Below, piece by piece: positions 61,013-64,000 of a DNA stretch of 64,000 nt (its first letter is position 1; the number at the start of each line of letters is the position of its first letter). Origin of the DNA: JAFCUW01 sp049897565 (lineage in GTDB: Bacteria; Pseudomonadota; Gammaproteobacteria; Burkholderiales; Burkholderiaceae_D). A model generated the notes under the pieces. It searched no databases. It saw nothing but the letters and a program-made list of their open reading frames with translations, and was not told the DNA's origin. Location of the stretch: positions 30,235-94,234 of the forward strand of contig NZ_JAFCWM010000019.1 of NCBI RefSeq assembly GCF_049897565.1. The letters run 5' to 3'. The translations under genes were made by a program, and so were the position numbers.

Positions 61013-63544
61013 TCAGTGCGCGAAATAGCGCGTCAAATACGGCGCGGTCTGGCTGGCCTTGACCCTGGCCACCTCGCGCGGCGGGCCGGCGGCGACGATC
61101 GTGCCGCCCGCTTCGCCGGCGTGCGGTCCGATGTCGATCACCCAGTCGCAAGCGGCCACCACGCGCATCGTGTGTTCGACCACGATGACGGTGTTGCCCG
61201 CGTCGACCAGCCGGTCGAGCTGGGCGATGAGCTTTTCGACGTCGGCCGGATGCAGGCCGGTGGTCGGTTCGTCCAGCACGTAGAGCATGTTGCCGCGCGC
61301 GGCGCGCTGCAGTTCGGTGGCCAGCTTGATGCGCTGCGCCTCGCCGCCCGACAGCTCGGTGGCCGGCTGGCCCAGGCGCAGGTAGCCCAGGCCCACTTCG
61401 CGCAGCATGTCGAGCGAGCGCGCCACCTGCGCCTCGCCGGCGAAAAATTCGGCCGCGGCGTCGACCGTCAGCGCCAGCACCTCGGCGATGTTCTTGTCCT
61501 GGTAGCGCACCTCCAGCGTCTTGGCGTTGTAGCGCGCGCCTTCGCAGGTCGGGCATGGCGCGTACACGCTCGGCAAAAACAGCAGTTCGACCATGACGAA
61601 GCCTTCGCCGTCGCAATGCTCGCAACGACCCTTGGCGACGTTGAACGAGAAGCGCCCGGCGTCGTAGCGGCGCGCGCGCGCCATCTTGGTGGCGGCGAAC
61701 AGCTTGCGCACATGGTCGAACAGGCCGGTATAGGTGGCCAGGTTGGAGCGCGGCGTGCGTCCGATCGGCTTCTGGTCGACCCGCACCAGCCGCTTGATGC
61801 CGGCCAGGCCGCGCACGATGCGCCCTTCCAGCGCGGCCGTTTTGGCGCCGGTCTCGAGTTCATCGCCCTCCTCCGCTTCCGCTTCCAGCGGATGCCCGAG
61901 CGCGGTTGCGACCAGCTCGACGAACACCTGGCTGACCAAGGTCGATTTGCCCGAGCCGGACACGCCCGTCACGCCGGTGAGCACGCCGAGCGGGAAGTCG
62001 ACCTGCAGGCCATGCAGGTTGTTGCGGGTGACGCCTTCGAGCGTGAGCCAGTCGGCGGGGACGCGCGGCTGGCGATGCGGCGGCTTTTCGGTGGTGAACA
62101 GGAAGCGCCGCGTGTGCGACGCCTCGACATGCTGCAGGCCGGCCGGCGGCCCGCTGTAGAGCACATGGCCGCCCTGCTCGCCGGCGGCCGGGCCGACGTC
62201 GACGATCCAGTCGGCGTGGCAGATGACGTCGAGCGCGTGTTCGACGACGAACAGCGAATTGCCGGCCGCTTTGAGCTGCGCCAGTGCGGTCAGCAGCGCC
62301 TCGGTGTCGGCCGGATGCAGGCCGGCGGACGGCTCATCGAGCACATACACGACGCCGAACAGGCTCGATCGGACCTGGGTGGCCAGGCGCAGGCGCTGCA
62401 GTTCGCCGGGCGACAAGGTCGGCGTGCTGCGCTCGAGCGCGAGGTAGCCGAGTCCCAGGTCGAGCAGTACCTTCAGGCGCGCCACCACGTCTTCGGCGAT
62501 GCGCTGGGTGACGATGACTTTTTCGGGATGGCGCGCCGCGTCTTTCGCGTTGCGCGGCGCGCTGCCGTCGGCGAACGGGGTCAGGATCTGCGCGAGCCGT
62601 TCGAGCGGCAGGTGCGAGATGTCGGCGATGTCGTAGCCGGCAAATTTGACCGACAGCGATTCGCGCCGCAGCCGCTTGCCTTCGCACTGCGGGCACTCGG
62701 CGCTGACCATGTAGCGCGCCACGCGCTTTTTCATCGACGCGCTCTCGGTGTTGGCGAACGTCTGCAGCACGTATTTGCGCGCGCCCGTGAAGGTGCCCTG
62801 GTAGCTCGGCGTCTCCTTGCGCTTCAAGGCCTGCTTGACTTCGTGCGGCGTGAAGCCGGCGTACACCGGCACGGTCGGCTGCTCGTCGGTGTAGAGGATC
62901 CAGTCGCGGTCTTTCTTGGGCAGGTCGCGCCAAGGCGTGTCGACGTCGTAGCCGAGCGTGGTGAGGATGTCGCGCAGGTTCTGGCCATGCCAGGCCGGCG
63001 GCCAGGCGGCGACGGCGCGCTCGCGGATAGTCAGGCTGTCGTCCGGCACCAGCGACTGCTCGGTGACCTGGTAGACGCGGCCGAGGCCATGGCACTCGGG
63101 GCAGGCGCCTTCCGGCGTATTGGGCGAAAACGATTCGGCGTACAGCAGCGGCTGGGTCGCCGGGTAGTCGCCGGCGCGCGAATACAGCATGCGCAGCGAA
63201 TTGGACAAGGTACTGACGCTGCCAACTGACGAACGGGTAGTCGGCGAGCCGCGCTGCTGCTGCAGCGCGACCGCCGGCGGCAGGCCGACGATGTCGTCCA
63301 CTTCCGGCACCGGCATCTGGTGGAACAGGCGGCGCGCATACGGCGACACCGATTCGAGGTAGCGCCGCTGCGCTTCGGCGTACAGCGTGCCGAAGGCGAG
63401 CGACGATTTGCCGGACCCGGAGACGCCGGTAAACACCACCAGTGCGTCGCGCGGGATGTCGACGTTGACGTTCTTGAGGTTGTGTTCCCGCGCGCCGATC
63501 ACCCGCACGAAGCCGGCCGGCGGCCCGCCGTTCTTGTTCCGCAT
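61013..63544 (-). CDS. UvrA2-type ABC ATPase lacking the UvrB-binding domain
   Basis: A 843-residue UvrA paralogue. Walker A motifs are GVSGSGKSS (residues 40-48) and VTGVSGSGKST in the second half. Signature segments LSPGELQRLRLATQ and LSGGEAQRIKLATE, and zinc pairs CPECHGLG (C148, C151), CPQCEGKRL, CEHCDGEGF and CPTCEGARY are present. After YSRAGDYP (residue 121-128) the sequence goes straight to SFSPNTPEGACPEC, so the about 110-residue UvrB-binding insertion of UvrA1 is missing. Such UvrA2 proteins are linked to drug or damage tolerance. The start at 63544 gives MRNKNGGPPAGF; an upstream ATG adds 24 residues without support. Confidence 0.9.
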   Translation of the reverse strand: MRNKNGGPPAGFVRVIGAREHNLKNVNVDIPRDALVVFTGVSGSGKSSLAFGTLYAEAQRRYLESVSPYARRLFHQMPVPEVDDIVGLPPAVALQQQRGSPTTRSSVGSVSTLSNSLRMLYSRAGDYPATQPLLYAESFSPNTPEGACPECHGLGRVYQVTEQSLVPDDSLTIRERAVAAWPPAWHGQNLRDILTTLGYDVDTPWRDLPKKDRDWILYTDEQPTVPVYAGFTPHEVKQALKRKETPSYQGTFTGARKYVLQTFANTESASMKKRVARYMVSAECPQCEGKRLRRESLSVKFAGYDIADISHLPLERLAQILTPFADGSAPRNAKDAARHPEKVIVTQRIAEDVVARLKVLLDLGLGYLALERSTPTLSPGELQRLRLATQVRSSLFGVVYVLDEPSAGLHPADTEALLTALAQLKAAGNSLFVVEHALDVICHADWIVDVGPAAGEQGGHVLYSGPPAGLQHVEASHTRRFLFTTEKPPHRQPRVPADWLTLEGVTRNNLHGLQVDFPLGVLTGVTGVSGSGKSTLVSQVFVELVATALGHPLEAEAEEGDELETGAKTAALEGRIVRGLAGIKRLVRVDQKPIGRTPRSNLATYTGLFDHVRKLFAATKMARARRYDAGRFSFNVAKGRCEHCDGEGFVMVELLFLPSVYAPCPTCEGARYNAKTLEVRYQDKNIAEVLALTVDAAAEFFAGEAQVARSLDMLREVGLGYLRLGQPATELSGGEAQRIKLATELQRAARGNMLYVLDEPTTGLHPADVEKLIAQLDRLVDAGNTVIVVEHTMRVVAACDWVIDIGPHAGEAGGTIVAAGPPREVARVKASQTAPYLTRYFAH

Positions 63545-63646
63545 TCTGTTTCCCCGCTGTGCAATCAAAGGCGTATTAGAACTCTGCAGGCAAATTGCAA
63601 CCGTGCGTTCACACACCGTTGCGGCGATTGCAATTTGTGCAATTCG

Positions 63647-63668
63647 GGGTCAGACCTAGGTCTGACCC
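63647..63668. repeat. Perfect palindrome built on GGGTCAGACC
   Basis: GGGTCAGACC, then TA, then GGTCTGACCC form a 22-base perfect inverted repeat about 100 bases upstream of the uvrA2 start. The same core appears in the hairpin at 17782-17806. It directly precedes the presumed end of the IS4-type element. Confidence 0.6.
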
Positions 63669-63669
63669 T

Positions 63670-64000
63670 AATGCAGCTAAGTTAAGCTTTAGTCGCATTT
63701 TCTTGTTGTAAACTTTCGGCCGAAGTGTTAACTTTCTGGCTGATGCTGTCCGATGCCCTCCCACTGGTTATTGATTTGCCCCACCCGCCCGATTGGAGGC
63801 GGCTGGGAGAGCATTTGCCGTACGCATGGGTGGAGGCAGCGCTTTCGGCGAGCGAAAAGGCCAGTATTCGCCATCGGCGCCTGGATGGGACGACGCTGCG
63901 TCTGGCCGATAGCGCGGCTAACCGCGCTCACTTCGGTGCGCAGAACTATGCCAACGCAAAGGTCGCCAGCTATCCTCAGGCGCGCGGTGTGACGCTGATG
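63670..64000 (+). mobile_element. Left end of an IS4-family element, cut by the window edge
   Basis: TAATGCAGCTAAGTTAAGC near 63670 looks like the terminal repeat of an IS4-type element of this group, followed by a short leader and the transposase start at 63743. The right end is outside the window, so completeness cannot be judged. The transposase is internally deleted. Confidence 0.5.
63743..64000 (+). pseudogene. IS4-family transposase with internal deletion, partial
   Basis: 86 codons run open to the window edge: MLSDALPLVIDLPHPPDW, then LPYAWVEAALSASEKASI, then RHRRLDGTTLRLADSAANRA and HFGAQNYANAKVASYPQARG. In IS4-type transposases of this kind about 100 residues normally separate the RHRRL of the N-terminal domain from the DGTTLR of the catalytic domain. 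Here they are fused directly, so the protein lacks a large internal piece though the frame stays open. It is probably a defective or MITE-like derivative. The comparison is from memory of the family. Confidence 0.6.

Noticed and set aside
1..64000. tRNA, rRNA, CRISPR array or replication origin
   Set aside because: No cloverleaf, rRNA segment, regular direct-repeat array or DnaA-box cluster was noticed by reading; dnaB here is not accompanied by origin features.

Overview
The window looks like chromosome of a high-GC betaproteobacterium of the Oxalobacteraceae (Massilia/Duganella/Janthinobacterium type). The basis is gene order and protein sequence: leuC-leuD-leuB-asd-fimV-truA-trpF-trpB-trpA-accD-folC-dedD-cvpA-purF on one strand, the rpsF-priB-rpsR-rplI-dnaB block, cheZ-cheA, and Burkholderiales-style regulators. 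The genus is an inference. No tRNA, rRNA or CRISPR array was found.

Region by region. (1) 1-11.2 kb is an accessory island with more A+T than its surroundings. It holds an IS66-family element with a frameshifted transposase, remnants of IS5- and IS3-type elements, and a type VI secretion cargo locus on the minus strand: vgrG, a DUF2169 adaptor, and a PAAR-like DUF4150 effector with a variable C-terminal toxin. Behind it is a decaying ladder of toxin-tip and immunity modules: immunity 1, an orphan toxin tip split by an IS4/IS50-type element, immunity 2, and an immunity 3 fragment. (2) 11.3-19.3 kb is housekeeping: a secreted glutaminyl cyclase, Pit phosphate transporter with its DUF47 partner, dnaB, the S6/PriB/S18/L9 operon, a DUF29 protein, lexA with its SOS box, and a Sel1-like exported protein thrown out of frame by an A8 tract. 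(3) 19.3-37.7 kb is a long minus-strand biosynthetic run for methionine/sulfur, purine, folate, malonyl-CoA, tryptophan, tRNA pseudouridine, FimV, aspartate semialdehyde and leucine, with an entericidin-like lipoprotein between leuC and leuD. (4) 37.9-43.5 kb is signalling: cheZ-cheA, a universal stress protein with an FNR-like box upstream, a NarL-type regulator and a Crp/Fnr protein without the usual FeS cysteines. (5) 43.9-45.7 kb is a group II intron sitting one base past the terminator of a glycine-zipper protein gene. (6) 46.9-54.4 kb is a five-gene DNA-repair operon: recQ, MBL exonuclease, ATP-dependent ligase, Lhr-like helicase and PdeM phosphoesterase. (7) 54.6-61 kb has a 38-residue small ORF and a four-gene translationally coupled signalling cassette (hybrid kinase, CheR, receiver-less CheB, receiver-kinase). 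(8) 61-64 kb has a UvrA2-type ATPase without the UvrB-binding domain, a palindromic repeat and an internally deleted IS4 transposase running off the edge.

The most unusual part is the type VI toxin/immunity ladder. Two toxin tips and three immunity copies can be aligned by eye. Removing the inserted IS together with one copy of its 9-bp target duplication restores one continuous toxin-tip reading frame. The toxin fold and the immunity family are not recognised with confidence and are the best candidates for something undescribed.
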